32,838 nucleotides of DNA from Streptomyces hayashii (lineage in GTDB: Bacteria; Actinomycetota; Actinomycetes; Streptomycetales; Streptomycetaceae). The notes under the pieces are model-generated. The model was not told the origin of the DNA and made no database searches. It saw nothing but the letters and a program-made list of their open reading frames with translations. The DNA lies in contig NZ_JAHHIU010000155.1 in assembly GCF_024539815.1 (NCBI RefSeq), positions 1 to 32,838 of the forward strand, given 5' to 3'. Both the position numbers and the translations under genes were made by a program. This document shows positions 8,746 to 16,410 of this stretch, one piece after another; within the stretch, counting starts at the first letter, position 1; each line of letters opens with the position of its first letter.

Positions 8746-10503
8746 TCACGCACCCTCCGTCGGCAGCAGCACGGTCAGCGCGCCCGGCCTGACCTCTGCG
8801 GTCAACAGGCGGCCGGGCGGCACCGGATCACCGTCGAGCTCCCGGGACTGCACGTCGCCGAAGGTCAGTTCGGCCCGTCGGAACGTGAAGAACTCCACCG
8901 GAACGCCGCTCCCGTCGCCGCTCTGCGCCGTCACGGCGTCCACGGCCGAAGGCCGGTGCGTCGTCCTGGCCCGACCGCGCAGCAGCGTCGCGAGCGCACG
9001 CATCCAGCCGCCGACGCCGCGCGGGTCGAGGATCAGCAGATCGAGCCGGCCGTCGTCGGGGCGGGCGGCCGGCAGCAGCGTCGTCCCGCCCTGCACGGTG
9101 CCCACGTTGCCGATGAGCACCATGCGGGCCGTGCGGTGCAGGGCGGGCGCGTCGTCGAGCCGGACGGTCAGGCGCATCCGCGGTGTGCGCAGTGCGCCGA
9201 CTCCGCCCAGCACATAGGCGGGCCAGCCCAGGACGGACTTGGCGCGGTCGTCGGTGTGCTCCATGATCGCGGCGTCGAGACCCGCCCCGGACATGGCGGC
9301 GAAGTGGGTGGCCGCCAGTCCGTCGCCCTCGATGCGGCCGAGGTCGATGCGGCGGGGAGCGCCCCGCAGGGCGGCGTCGAGCGCGGCGGTGGGAGACAGC
9401 GGCAGACCGAGGTTGCGGGCCAGGAGATTGCCGGTGCCGCAGGGCACCAGAGCCAGCGGCACGCCGCTTCCCGCCAGCGCGTCCGCCGACGCCCGCAGGG
9501 TCCCGTCGCCGCCGCAGACCACGACCAGCCGTGCGCCTTCTCGGATCGCGGCGGCCGTCTGACCCGTGCCCGGGTCCTCCGCCGTGGTCTCGACGAACAC
9601 CGGGTCGCGGTGACCGTGACGTTCCAGGACCTCCCGCAGCGCCTCGCGGTCGGCTTCGCCGGTCACGGTCGGGTTGAAGACCACCGCGGTACGGCCCCGG
9701 CCCGGTGCGACCGGCCCCGACCCCGCGCTCGCGGGGGAGGGCGCGGGGTCCGCCTCGACCGGAGCGGTCACGGTGCCGTCGGTGAACAGGGCACGACCGA
9801 CGATCAGCAGGGACAGGCTGCCGTTGGCCAGGCCGCCCACGACGTCCGTGGGGTGGTGCATGCCCCGGTAGAGACGGGCCACGGCCACCAGCACGGGCAC
9901 GAGGAGCAGCAGACCTCCCACGATCCGCCGCCACGGCCCGCGGAGCCGGGACAGCGCGAGCACCGCCAGCCCGCCGTACAGCGCGGTGGCCGCCCCGGTG
10001 TGACCGGACGTGTAGCTGGAGGTGGGCGGCGAGGCGTCGAGGCGGTCCACCTCGGGGCGATGACGGTCCACCGACTCGGTGATGACCAGGAACACCAGCG
10101 ACTGGAGCGACACGGCGACGGCGAGGAAGACAGCCTGACGCCACATCGGCAGACGGGGGATCAGGATCAGCCCCGCACACACCAGGACGGTGACGGCGAT
10201 CACCGTCAGGGTGTCGCCGGCCTCCGATCCGAAGTACGACATCGTGGTGAGGGAGCCGGTCCGGGCGTGCTCGAAGCTCTCGTTGACGTCGTCCTCGACC
10301 GTCAGCGGCCACACCCCCCGGGCGGGACCGGTGATCAGCAGTCCGAGCCCCACCATCAGCGCGCCCTGACAGACCGTCAAGGCGGAGATCCGCGCGGCGG
10401 TCCGCCCCAGACCTCGGGGCAGCGCGAACGAGCGGCCGGTCCCGGCGGCTCCCGGTCTCTCGCCGGGCAGTTCGGCCGGTCTTTCCGGTGCGGCGGTCGG
10501 CAT
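8746..10503 (-). CDS. PAP2 phosphatase - diacylglycerol/sphingosine-type lipid kinase fusion
   Basis: A 585-aa two-domain protein. The N-terminal half is a membrane PAP2 domain with YTSGH (about 164-168) and R-x5-H-x3-D (RLYRGMHHPTD, about 210-220). The first PAP2 motif is weaker (ESVDRHRP, lacking the usual Lys). A Pro/Ala/Ser linker leads to a soluble DAGK catalytic domain beginning with TAVVFNPT and carrying GGDGTLRASADAL (331-335), PCGTGNLLARNL and a C-terminal DGDPVPPG. One half could remove and the other add a phosphate on a lipid or isoprenoid. The second ATG of the MM pair fits the GGGAG site; an upstream frame extends 52 residues without good coding character. It heads the operon with the YihY and PAP2 genes. 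Confidence 0.92.
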   Translation of the reverse strand: MPTAAPERPAELPGERPGAAGTGRSFALPRGLGRTAARISALTVCQGALMVGLGLLITGPARGVWPLTVEDDVNESFEHARTGSLTTMSYFGSEAGDTLTVIAVTVLVCAGLILIPRLPMWRQAVFLAVAVSLQSLVFLVITESVDRHRPEVDRLDASPPTSSYTSGHTGAATALYGGLAVLALSRLRGPWRRIVGGLLLLVPVLVAVARLYRGMHHPTDVVGGLANGSLSLLIVGRALFTDGTVTAPVEADPAPSPASAGSGPVAPGRGRTAVVFNPTVTGEADREALREVLERHGHRDPVFVETTAEDPGTGQTAAAIREGARLVVVCGGDGTLRASADALAGSGVPLALVPCGTGNLLARNLGLPLSPTAALDAALRGAPRRIDLGRIEGDGLAATHFAAMSGAGLDAAIMEHTDDRAKSVLGWPAYVLGGVGALRTPRMRLTVRLDDAPALHRTARMVLIGNVGTVQGGTTLLPAARPDDGRLDLLILDPRGVGGWMRALATLLRGRARTTHRPSAVDAVTAQSGDGSGVPVEFFTFRRAELTFGDVQSRELDGDPVPPGRLLTAEVRPGALTVLLPTEGA

Positions 10504-10913
10504 CATGTCTCCCACGGGTCGGCGCGGTACGGCGGTGTCGGCCACAGGTGTTGAGGCCGAACCACCGTCTGCCCCTGATGGCCCCGCGCAGACCTGCCCG
10601 CCGGTGGACGACTGAGCAGCGCGGTGCGCCCGGCCGCACAGCGGGGCGGGGGCGGGCACGAGGGAGACCGCCCGGGAGCCGGATGCCCATGTCAGCCGTG
10701 TGGTCGGCGGGGCGCCCGGGGCCGGCGGCGCCAGGCTGTGTCGCCGGTGAGGAGCCCTCCGGTCCCCGTCAGGGCGAGCAGGCGCCGCAGGGGCCGCGGG
10801 CGCGGGCCCGTCACGCCCTGCGAGGTCGAGGGCGTCACGTACGCGTGGTGGAGGCGCGTGCGGCCGAGCGCGACGACCCGTACCGCATCCCGGTCACACC
10901 GTGACCCGCTCCC
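10504..10913. other. Intergenic region without recognised genes
   Basis: About 410 bp of GC-rich sequence between two minus-strand genes. Frames open on both strands but show no family motifs and have Arg/Pro/Gly-rich compositions typical of shadow frames. It should contain the promoter of the lipid operon and the 3' end signals of the GNAT-like gene, neither of which is distinct. Confidence 0.4.
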
Positions 10914-11393
10914 TCAACCGGAGACGGAGACGGAGGCGGCCGAAGCGGTGCGCAGATTTGAGCAGCTCTCTTCCCCTGCTGCCCTGGGGATGCGCATACG
11001 GCGCAGCAGACCACGCGTGAGGCGTGTTTCGAGCGTCGTGCGCCACGTGACACCGGGGTGCCGGGAGCGGAGGTGCGACAGCGCCCTGGTGCCCAGCCCG
11101 CAGTCCCGGAACGCTTCGTCGAGGACGACCTCGGTGATCACGCCTTCGGCGCACTCGGCGCAGGCGCGATAGGTGACCCGGCCGACCACTTTGCGGATGT
11201 GCACCAGCAGCAGGCACTCCTCGCCCGCGCCCGCCGGAGCGGACGAGGGGAGCAACTCGACGCCGCGGTAGGCCAGAAGCCTTCGGTGCCACCGGCCACC
11301 TCGTCGTCCGGCGCGCCGGTGCCTTCCTTCCGGCCGTGGCTGTGAGGCGCCCTCGCGTACAGGCCTACCGTGTGCGTTGCTCGCGGCGTACAT
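10914..11393 (-). CDS. Putative GNAT-type acetyltransferase-like protein
   Basis: About 159 aa. The central part, EECLLLVHIRKVVGRVTYRACAECAEG, then VITEVVLDEAFRDCGLGTRALSHLRSRHPG, resembles the core of a GNAT fold. It has a strand, then a pantetheine-binding-like loop (R/D-x-x-G-L-G-T) and the following helix. I recall similar small Streptomyces proteins with the ending 'LGTRALSHLRSRHPG..W' and an LLRRMR motif. The N-terminal 45 residues are Arg/Gly-rich and may not all be translated. The start at 11393 is chosen for the GGGA six bases upstream; ATGs at 11408 and 11441 are alternatives. No substrate can be named. The C-terminal ASAASVSVSG comes from a short GGAGAC repeat. Confidence 0.6.
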   Translation of the reverse strand: MYAASNAHGRPVREGASQPRPEGRHRRAGRRGGRWHRRLLAYRGVELLPSSAPAGAGEECLLLVHIRKVVGRVTYRACAECAEGVITEVVLDEAFRDCGLGTRALSHLRSRHPGVTWRTTLETRLTRGLLRRMRIPRAAGEESCSNLRTASAASVSVSG

Positions 11394-11558
11394 CTGGTTT
11401 CCCTGCATCCCTCGCGGCTGCCCCCGGACCGCGTACCTCATGTGCGAGTCGGTCCGCCCGGACCCGCGTCGGCGGTCGGCGATGCAGGACGCCGGGTCTT
11501 GGAGCGGCGTCCGCCATGACAAGCTGTGCTTTCCACTGCCCAGCGCCAGGAGGTCTCC

Positions 11559-11801
11559 ATGGCTGCAGAGTCTGCATCGCCCGAAGGCTCGGAGCCGGTC
11601 GACGAGGAGAGCGGTTCCCTCTCGCCCGACGACGACGGCCAGCACGACTTGAAGCGCAAGTTCCGCGAGGCTCTGGCGCGCAAGCGTGGCCTGCAGGGAG
11701 ACGCCGGCGACGTCGCCGCGAACACCGGCACGTCGAAGATCCACGGTGCGCACGGACCGGCGGCGAGTCAGCGGTCGTTCCGTCGCAAGAGCGGCGGCTG
11801 A
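11559..11801 (+). CDS. DUF5302 family small protein
   Basis: An 80-aa highly charged protein. It has an acidic N-terminal half followed by the conserved block DLKRKFREALARKRG and a C-terminal KIHGAHGPAASQRSFRRKSG, which I recognise as the DUF5302 pattern widespread in actinomycetes. There is no signal peptide or membrane segment. The start follows an ideal AGGAGGT site with five-base spacing; a slightly longer in-frame ATG at 11526 lacks such a site. The function of the family is unknown. It stands alone, divergent from the GNAT-like gene. Confidence 0.9.
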   Translation: MAAESASPEGSEPVDEESGSLSPDDDGQHDLKRKFREALARKRGLQGDAGDVAANTGTSKIHGAHGPAASQRSFRRKSGG

Positions 11802-12097
11802 GTCCCGTATGACCCTGTGACGGTCACCCGGCGGAGTGCGGCGGGCCGGGGCGATGACCGGTGAGGGCGGGGGGCCAACTCCGCAGGGCTTCGACGCGGC
11901 CGTACGGCCATGCCCTGGCCCCGCCCCGGCCCTGCCCACCGCGCCGGGCTCGCCGAACGTCGCCGACCCGTCCGGGATGTCTCGCCTCTCCCCGGGCGGC
12001 CCGGCGGCCGGCTTCGCCGATCACATGCACCCGGCGACGGCCGGGAAGGGGTTCCCCTCCGGCCGGTCCGCCGAACCGAGGGAACCGAGCGAACCGC

Positions 12098-12718
12098 CTA
12101 GTGCTCGGCAAGACGTGTGCTGAGATCCTCGTCCGTGATCGCGCGGATCACCCGGCATGGTGTTCCGACCGCCACGGTCATCGGGGGAATGGTGCGGCTG
12201 ACGACGCTGCCGGCGCCGACGACCGACCCGTATCCGATCCGGACGCCGGGCAGGATCACCGCGTTGCTGCCGATCCACACCTTGTCCTCGATCACGATCG
12301 GTTCGGAGAACCGCCCGAAGTCGACGCGTCGCGAGGGGTGCACCGGGTGGCCCGTGGTGGTCAGTGTCACGCTGGGGGCGATCATGACGCCGTCGCCTAT
12401 GCGGATGTCGACGTCGTCGACGAACGTCAGGTTCACGTTGCCGAAGAAGTCGTCTCCGATGTGGACGTTGCTGCCGAACCCGGCGTGGAAGGGTGGCAGC
12501 AGGATGGTGCGTTCACCGACCGAGCCGAAGATCGCGACGAGCAGCGATCGGCGCTTCTGCGTCTCGCTCGGCGGGGTCCGGTTGTACTCGAAGATCTCGT
12601 CCGTGCGGCGGCGAGGTGCCTGGAAGGCCGCTTCCGACTCGGTGTACACGAGCCCCTTGGCGATCCGGGCCAGAACTTCTTCCTCGTGAGTGTCCGTCAC
12701 AGCGGGATGCTCCCTCAT
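12098..12718 (-). CDS. Sugar O-acetyltransferase (left-handed beta-helix, Maa/LacA type)
   Basis: A 206-aa acetyl-CoA-dependent O-acetyltransferase. The N-terminal maltose-acetyltransferase-type region has ARIAKGLVYTESEAAFQAPRRR and FEYNRTPPSE. It is followed by the hexapeptide-repeat beta-helix: FGSNVHIGDDFFGNVNLTFVDDVDIRIGDGVMIAPSVTLTTTGHPVHPSRR, then IVIEDKVWIGSNAVILPGVRIGYGSVVGAGSVVSRTIPP. The His in TTGHPVHP is the catalytic position in this family. The start ATG has GAGGA eight bases upstream; a GTG 18 bases further in also has a fair GAGGGAG site. It is a single gene; the acceptor sugar cannot be deduced. Confidence 0.93.
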   Translation of the reverse strand: MREHPAVTDTHEEEVLARIAKGLVYTESEAAFQAPRRRTDEIFEYNRTPPSETQKRRSLLVAIFGSVGERTILLPPFHAGFGSNVHIGDDFFGNVNLTFVDDVDIRIGDGVMIAPSVTLTTTGHPVHPSRRVDFGRFSEPIVIEDKVWIGSNAVILPGVRIGYGSVVGAGSVVSRTIPPMTVAVGTPCRVIRAITDEDLSTRLAEH

Positions 12719-12917
12719 GCCGAATTCCTCGGGCGCCGGCCCGACGCGCCCCGGGTCGACCGCGCGCTCAGAGCCTACGTGTACGGCGCACACACCATGG
12801 GTCGTTTCGGACTGCGGCCGGTGGTCGCTCCGCGCCCGGAGGGCGCCCCGACCTCGGCCGGGCGGCGGCCGACCGCGACCTGCCGAACGTGCCGGGGCCG
12901 GCGTGGTCGGCATGACG

Positions 12918-12954
12918 CCGCCCTGGCGGAGCCGGGTGGGCTCCGCCAGGGCGG
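12918..12954. terminator. Strong GC hairpin downstream of the SapA-like gene
   Basis: Perfect 16-bp inverted repeat (12918-12933 with 12939-12954) around a five-base loop, 98 bp past the stop of the minus-strand secreted-protein gene and about 200 bp before the next minus-strand gene. There is no U-run, which is normal for high-GC actinomycete terminators. The rest of 12719-13051 shows nothing else. Confidence 0.8.
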
Positions 12955-13051
12955 GCAGACCGTTACGGCCTGTCGCGTGCACTGTGCCACGGCGCCTTCC
13001 GCGCGGCCGGGGATGCGCCCGGTCCGACGGTCGGCGAAGGGCCGGCGAGGG

Positions 13052-13501
13052 TCAGCGGGTGACGGTCTTCCGCAGTTCCTTGAGGGAGGCGCAGTTGGAG
13101 CCGGTCACCTGGACGGTGGTGTTGGCGATGCCGCCGCCCCAGTCGACGCAGTGCCCCTTGCCGACGACGTAGGTGGGACCCGCGTACGAGGTGTAGTGCC
13201 CGTAGTCGTCGTCGCCCTTGTCGGTGTCCGGCACGTAGATCCAGGCGGACATGTCCACGGCGGTGCCGGGGTTGTTGCGGATGGTGGCGACGCAGTTGTT
13301 GCCGTTGGCGGCGTTGTAGGTGAGGTAGACGGTGCCCAAGGTGCCGATGGCGGCGGAGTTCACCGTCTTGTAGCTGCTTCCGCAGACCTTCTGCGGGGTG
13401 GTGTTGGGCGTGGCCGACGCGGGTGCCGCCAGGGCGGTCGTGGCCCCGACCGCCAGAGCGGCCAGTGTGGCGGCGCCCAACATGGTGTGGGTGAAGCGCA
13501 T
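13052..13501 (-). CDS. Spore-associated protein A (SapA)-like secreted protein
   Basis: A 149-aa exported protein. A Sec signal peptide is clear: MRFTHTM, a hydrophobic Ala/Leu core, and a likely AxA cleavage near residues 24-30. The mature part has four cysteines (about 40, 70, 118, 137), enough for two disulfides. It contains the run GTLGTVYLTYNAANGNNCV, then TIRNNPGT, IYVPDTD, YTSYAGP and GKGHCVDWGGGI, which match my recollection of the SapA spore-associated family of Streptomyces. AAGGGGG lies five bases before the ATG. It is followed by a strong hairpin, so it is monocistronic. The role of SapA proteins in spores is not well defined; the assignment is from motif memory and should be confirmed by search. 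Confidence 0.8.
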   Translation of the reverse strand: MRFTHTMLGAATLAALAVGATTALAAPASATPNTTPQKVCGSSYKTVNSAAIGTLGTVYLTYNAANGNNCVATIRNNPGTAVDMSAWIYVPDTDKGDDDYGHYTSYAGPTYVVGKGHCVDWGGGIANTTVQVTGSNCASLKELRKTVTR

Positions 13502-13520
13502 ATTTCCCCCTTGTGTACTT

Positions 13521-13537
13521 AGGAGTTGGTTACTCCT
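13521..13537. promoter_or_regulatory. Inverted repeat in the leader of the SapA-like gene
   Basis: Arms AGGAGT and ACTCCT with a five-base spacer, 20 bp upstream of the start codon in an unusually AT-rich stretch. It may be an operator overlapping the promoter or leader. The short arms leave chance possible. Confidence 0.35.
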
Positions 13538-13623
13538 GCCTTATGTGACCGGTGAGCTGTTCGGATGGTTGTGCCGGAATTACTGCTGTTTTCGGTCACA
13601 ATCGGCGGTGCATTTGGCCGAGT

Positions 13624-13660
13624 TGGTACGCAACCGAAGGGGGGTGCGCGGTGCGTACCA
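13624..13660. promoter_or_regulatory. Inverted repeat between two minus-strand genes
   Basis: Perfect 9-bp arms TGGTACGCA and TGCGTACCA with a 19-bp spacer, about 60 bp past the stop of the membrane-anchored gene and about 120 bp upstream of the SapA-like start. It could be an upstream operator for the secreted gene or part of a terminator; the long spacer favours a protein site. Confidence 0.4.
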
Positions 13661-13719
13661 GGTGGACGGCCGGAAGGGCTCGTGGGAACGAGACGTGGTC
13701 CTCGTGACCGGATGGCGCG

Positions 13720-14766
13720 TCAGCACCAGTGGGTGTGATGGCAGGGGTTCCAGCCGTGTCCGTCGGAGTCGTTCGAGTCGTTCGAGCCTCGGGGGAGGCC
13801 GTCGGGGAAGGCGCTCGTGCGGTCGCGGTCGCCGGGGTAGGGGTCGCGGTAGTCGGGATCGCCGTCGCCGTCGCGGTCGGAAAGCCTCGCCGAGGTGCCG
13901 ACTCCGCGCCGGGACTCGGGGCAGCCGTTGGCGGGAGAGGACAGATAGAGCGTCACGTCCGCGTCGGCGCGGATCGGTTCGCCCGATGCCGGGTCATGGG
14001 CGCACACCCGCCAGGAGTCGTACTTCCCCTCCTCGGGCAGCGTGTCGTTGACGTACGCCTCCCCGGCCCGGACGCGATCGGCGGCCACCCCGAGGGCGAT
14101 GAGGTCCTTGCGTGCCTGCCGCCACGTCTTCCACACCGACTCGGGCATGGTGGGCAGCGGCAGGGGCTCGCCGTCCCGCGTCGGACACGGGTCGCCCCGG
14201 CGTACCGCGCCGAGGTCGACCGTGCGCTCCGCGCCGGCGCCCGTCTCGTTCTGGAAGCAGACCGCCCACAGCGCCCGTGAGCTGAACCCGATCTTCTCGT
14301 CCCCGTCGGACGCATCGTGGAACACGACGGTGGCGCCGGTCTTGGTGATTTTGCTGTAAGCGACGTCCAGACTCTTGCCGCGGAAATCCGCCAGCGGCCT
14401 GCTCGACGCCACTGGGGCAGCGGACGCCGAGGGAATCGCCGGGGCGGGAACCCGCTGCACTGCTGCCGTGCGGTCCTGCGCCCCGTCCTTCGGGGGAGCG
14501 GCGGGAGCGACCGCGCCCAGCAGCGCCGCGGCGGCGATCGTCGCCGCCACCTTGCCCTGCCTGGGCCAGGGGTTCTTCCGCCACAGGGCGACGAGGGCGC
14601 CTGCGAGCGCGACCGCACCCAGCCCGGGCGTGATCAGCCCGCAGATCGGCACGGCGGCGATGAGTCCGAGGCGGGCCGAGTTCGTCCGCAACCACCTCGT
14701 CCGGGCGGCGTCGCGTGACGGGCGGGGCGGCTTGGACGGCTCCGGAGAGGGGAGTGGGCCAGACAA
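13720..14766 (-). CDS. Membrane-anchored protein with PASTA-like region and Asp-rich calcium-site-like tail
   Basis: About 348 aa of unknown function. After a Pro-rich cytoplasmic N-terminus come two hydrophobic segments (LGLIAAVPICGLITPGLGAV and VAATIAAAALLGAVAPA), then an Ala/Pro/Ser linker. Two repeats reminiscent of PASTA folds follow: PLADFRGKSLDVAYSKI and, later, a WRQARKDLIALGVAADRVR / WRVCAHDPASGEPI stretch. The tail carries DRDGDGDPDYRDPYPGD, similar to calcium-binding DxDxDG loops, and ends in GWNPCHHTHWC. The outer portion is therefore probably extracellular. No ATG fits; TTG at 14766 gives the N-terminus (M)SGPLPSPEP and has AAGGA eight bases upstream. I do not recognise a named family. 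Confidence 0.75.
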   Translation of the reverse strand: MSGPLPSPEPSKPPRPSRDAARTRWLRTNSARLGLIAAVPICGLITPGLGAVALAGALVALWRKNPWPRQGKVAATIAAAALLGAVAPAAPPKDGAQDRTAAVQRVPAPAIPSASAAPVASSRPLADFRGKSLDVAYSKITKTGATVVFHDASDGDEKIGFSSRALWAVCFQNETGAGAERTVDLGAVRRGDPCPTRDGEPLPLPTMPESVWKTWRQARKDLIALGVAADRVRAGEAYVNDTLPEEGKYDSWRVCAHDPASGEPIRADADVTLYLSSPANGCPESRRGVGTSARLSDRDGDGDPDYRDPYPGDRDRTSAFPDGLPRGSNDSNDSDGHGWNPCHHTHWC

Positions 14767-15157
14767 GGGGACGTCCTTCGTGCTCGTGCCAGTCGTGCGC
14801 ACGCATCGTACTGACCTGCCACGATGACGCATCGACCAGCCCCGGGAGCATCCCGAGGGGGAACGGTCATGAGGGGGAACGGTCCGGAGGGAAACTCTGG
14901 AGGGGGAGCGGCCCGCCCAGCTCGGCCGATCCGGCCCATGCGGTGCGCCCGCGGACATCGCTCGGGCGGCCGAGGACGCGATGCTCCGCTCCCGCGTCGT
15001 CCTCAGAGGACATTCTGAACCGGTGTGCCCGATTCCCGCAGTCGGCTTGGGCCAGGCACGGTCCTGGCGGTCACGTGGTCCTTCAGCGGCTTCTACAGTG
15101 TCCCGAGGCAAAGCGGGGCGGGCGGGGACGGTAGATCAGAAGGGCTGACTCACGAAC
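14767..15157. repeat. Intergenic region with a short direct repeat
   Basis: About 390 bp with no convincing gene. It contains a 14-bp direct repeat, GAGGGGGAACGGTC, at 14855-14868 and 14871-14884, followed by further GGAGGG runs. The two flanking genes are divergent, so promoters for both should lie here. The repeats could be binding sites or simple slippage. Confidence 0.45.
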
Positions 15158-15859
15158 GTGGTGCGGATCGAGCGATTGGCGGACCTGAAGCCCGTCCACC
15201 AGCGTCAGGCGGCCGTCCTGGCCCTGTGGCGGTGGCGCGCGCCGATGCTCGCGTTCGAATGGGATGCCGAGTGGGGCGTCGACCGGTCCGTGCTGGAGTC
15301 GCTGTTCCGAATGGCAGCATCACCCGCTGGTGAACAGTCGGATCGCGCATACCGGCGGGCAATCGCCAAGCTGGGCACGGCCCCGCTCTTCACGTCTGAA
15401 GTCGACCCGGACACGGTCCAGCTCTTCCAGTTGGAGACCATCAGCAACCTGCTGGCCTTTGGTGAACTGCTGGACAAGCCTGGCGTGGACGAAGCCGAGC
15501 GAGTAGTCGAAGCCTCGGCCGCCCTGGCGAACTATCTCGACGGTCTCGTTGAGGGCTCCTTCTACTCTCACCCCTCCGAGGAAGCCCACCGCCAGTACCT
15601 CGCCGACCCGGCGGAGCGGGCGAGCCAGGGCTATTTCGCGTCGCGCCACTTGGCTGTCGAGACCGCCTGCCACGGTGCTCTCGGGCTCCTCCCCGATTCC
15701 GCAGGGCTGCTCGACTCGTCCACGGGTCGCGAGTTGCTCGCGCTCTGCGAGGACTTCGGCGAAGAGCTCGTCACAACGATGCAGTGGCTCCGCATGACGG
15801 GTCACCAGCGGTCGCGTCGTCAGCCGGACGGCGAGTGCTTCACCGTCCCTCAGCGCTGA
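15158..15859 (+). CDS. Hypothetical protein, possibly DUF416/YjaG-like
   Basis: A 233-aa soluble, mostly helical protein with good codon bias. It starts IERLADLKPVHQRQAAVLALWRWRAPMLAFEW and has a middle helix LFQLETISNLLAFGELLDKPGVDEAERVVEASAALANYLDGLVEG. It ends with a helix containing ELLALCEDFGEELVTTMQWLR. The opening 'L..L....Q..VLA..R..P' pattern, the overall length and the helical layout loosely recall the DUF416/YjaG family, but I cannot confirm this. Start is the first of two GTG codons, with only a weak AGAAGGG upstream. Its 3' end overlaps the convergent DUF6882 gene by 20 bp. Composition is slightly less GC-rich than in the metabolic genes around it. Confidence 0.7.
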   Translation: MVRIERLADLKPVHQRQAAVLALWRWRAPMLAFEWDAEWGVDRSVLESLFRMAASPAGEQSDRAYRRAIAKLGTAPLFTSEVDPDTVQLFQLETISNLLAFGELLDKPGVDEAERVVEASAALANYLDGLVEGSFYSHPSEEAHRQYLADPAERASQGYFASRHLAVETACHGALGLLPDSAGLLDSSTGRELLALCEDFGEELVTTMQWLRMTGHQRSRRQPDGECFTVPQR

Positions 15860-16328
15860 GTACCAAGTCGTGGACCAGGAAGTGGAGCTGCACGTCATCC
15901 GTGGACTCCGCCCACAGCCCCTCGGCGTCGAGCACGGATGCCGCGACCATCCGAGCCTCGGCAACGAGCGCGGGGTCGTAGTCGAAGCCCGGCCACGGCA
16001 GGACGGGATAATCGTTCTCCTCGCCGAACCGTCGGACCCGCTCGATGTCACCCAAGACTGCCCGCGGCAGTGACTCATTCGCCCAAGACCACAGCCACGA
16101 CTGCTGGGCGAGGCTGACGCTTCCGATCATCGTGAGCCGGCCGGTGAGGAACACCTTCCCATCGCGCGACCACGTCATCTGCGCGTCATCCATCGACCAC
16201 TGATACTGCACATCGCCCGACAGACCGAAGCGCTCGACCATGAGGGCCTGCCGAGCGCGGGCGCGCTCGCGAGCCGCGAGCACGACCTCGTCCCACCCTG
16301 AGTGGTCATGCTTCGAGCGGTCGTCCAC
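15840..16328 (-). CDS. DUF6882 domain protein
   Basis: A 162-aa soluble protein resembling DUF6882. It has a helical start (VVLAARERARARQALMVERFGL), then YQWSMDDAQMTWSRDGK with strand LTGRLTMIGSVS, the characteristic SWLWSWANESLPRAVLGDIERVRRFGEE, and a final helix AEARMVAASVLDAEGLWAESTDDVQLHFLV. The GTG start is supported by a strong GAGGAGG site; the ATG at 16406 is less likely. Many such small proteins sit among immunity-type genes, and the next gene is a SMI1/KNR4 protein, but no toxin is visible. The 3' end overlaps the opposing gene by 20 bp. Confidence 0.8.
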   Translation of the reverse strand: MDDRSKHDHSGWDEVVLAARERARARQALMVERFGLSGDVQYQWSMDDAQMTWSRDGKVFLTGRLTMIGSVSLAQQSWLWSWANESLPRAVLGDIERVRRFGEENDYPVLPWPGFDYDPALVAEARMVAASVLDAEGLWAESTDDVQLHFLVHDLVLSAEGR

Positions 16329-16410
16329 TTTGCCTCCTCGCACACAACTGTCGGCGCGATCCCGAGATGTGGGTGGCGCCGGCAAGCCACCATCGATGGC
16401 GTTCAAGTGA

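Noticed and set aside
6888..10554. Very long plus-strand open frames (over 600 codons) opposite the lipid operon
   Set aside because: They are antisense shadows of the minus-strand genes caused by high GC; compositions are Arg/Gly/Gln-rich with no motifs, while the minus-strand frames carry complete PAP2, YihY and DAGK motifs.
10624..11172. Plus-strand frame of 182 codons in the gap upstream of the lipid operon
   Set aside because: Biased to Arg, Gly, Pro and Ser, no motif, and it overlaps the better-supported GNAT-like gene.
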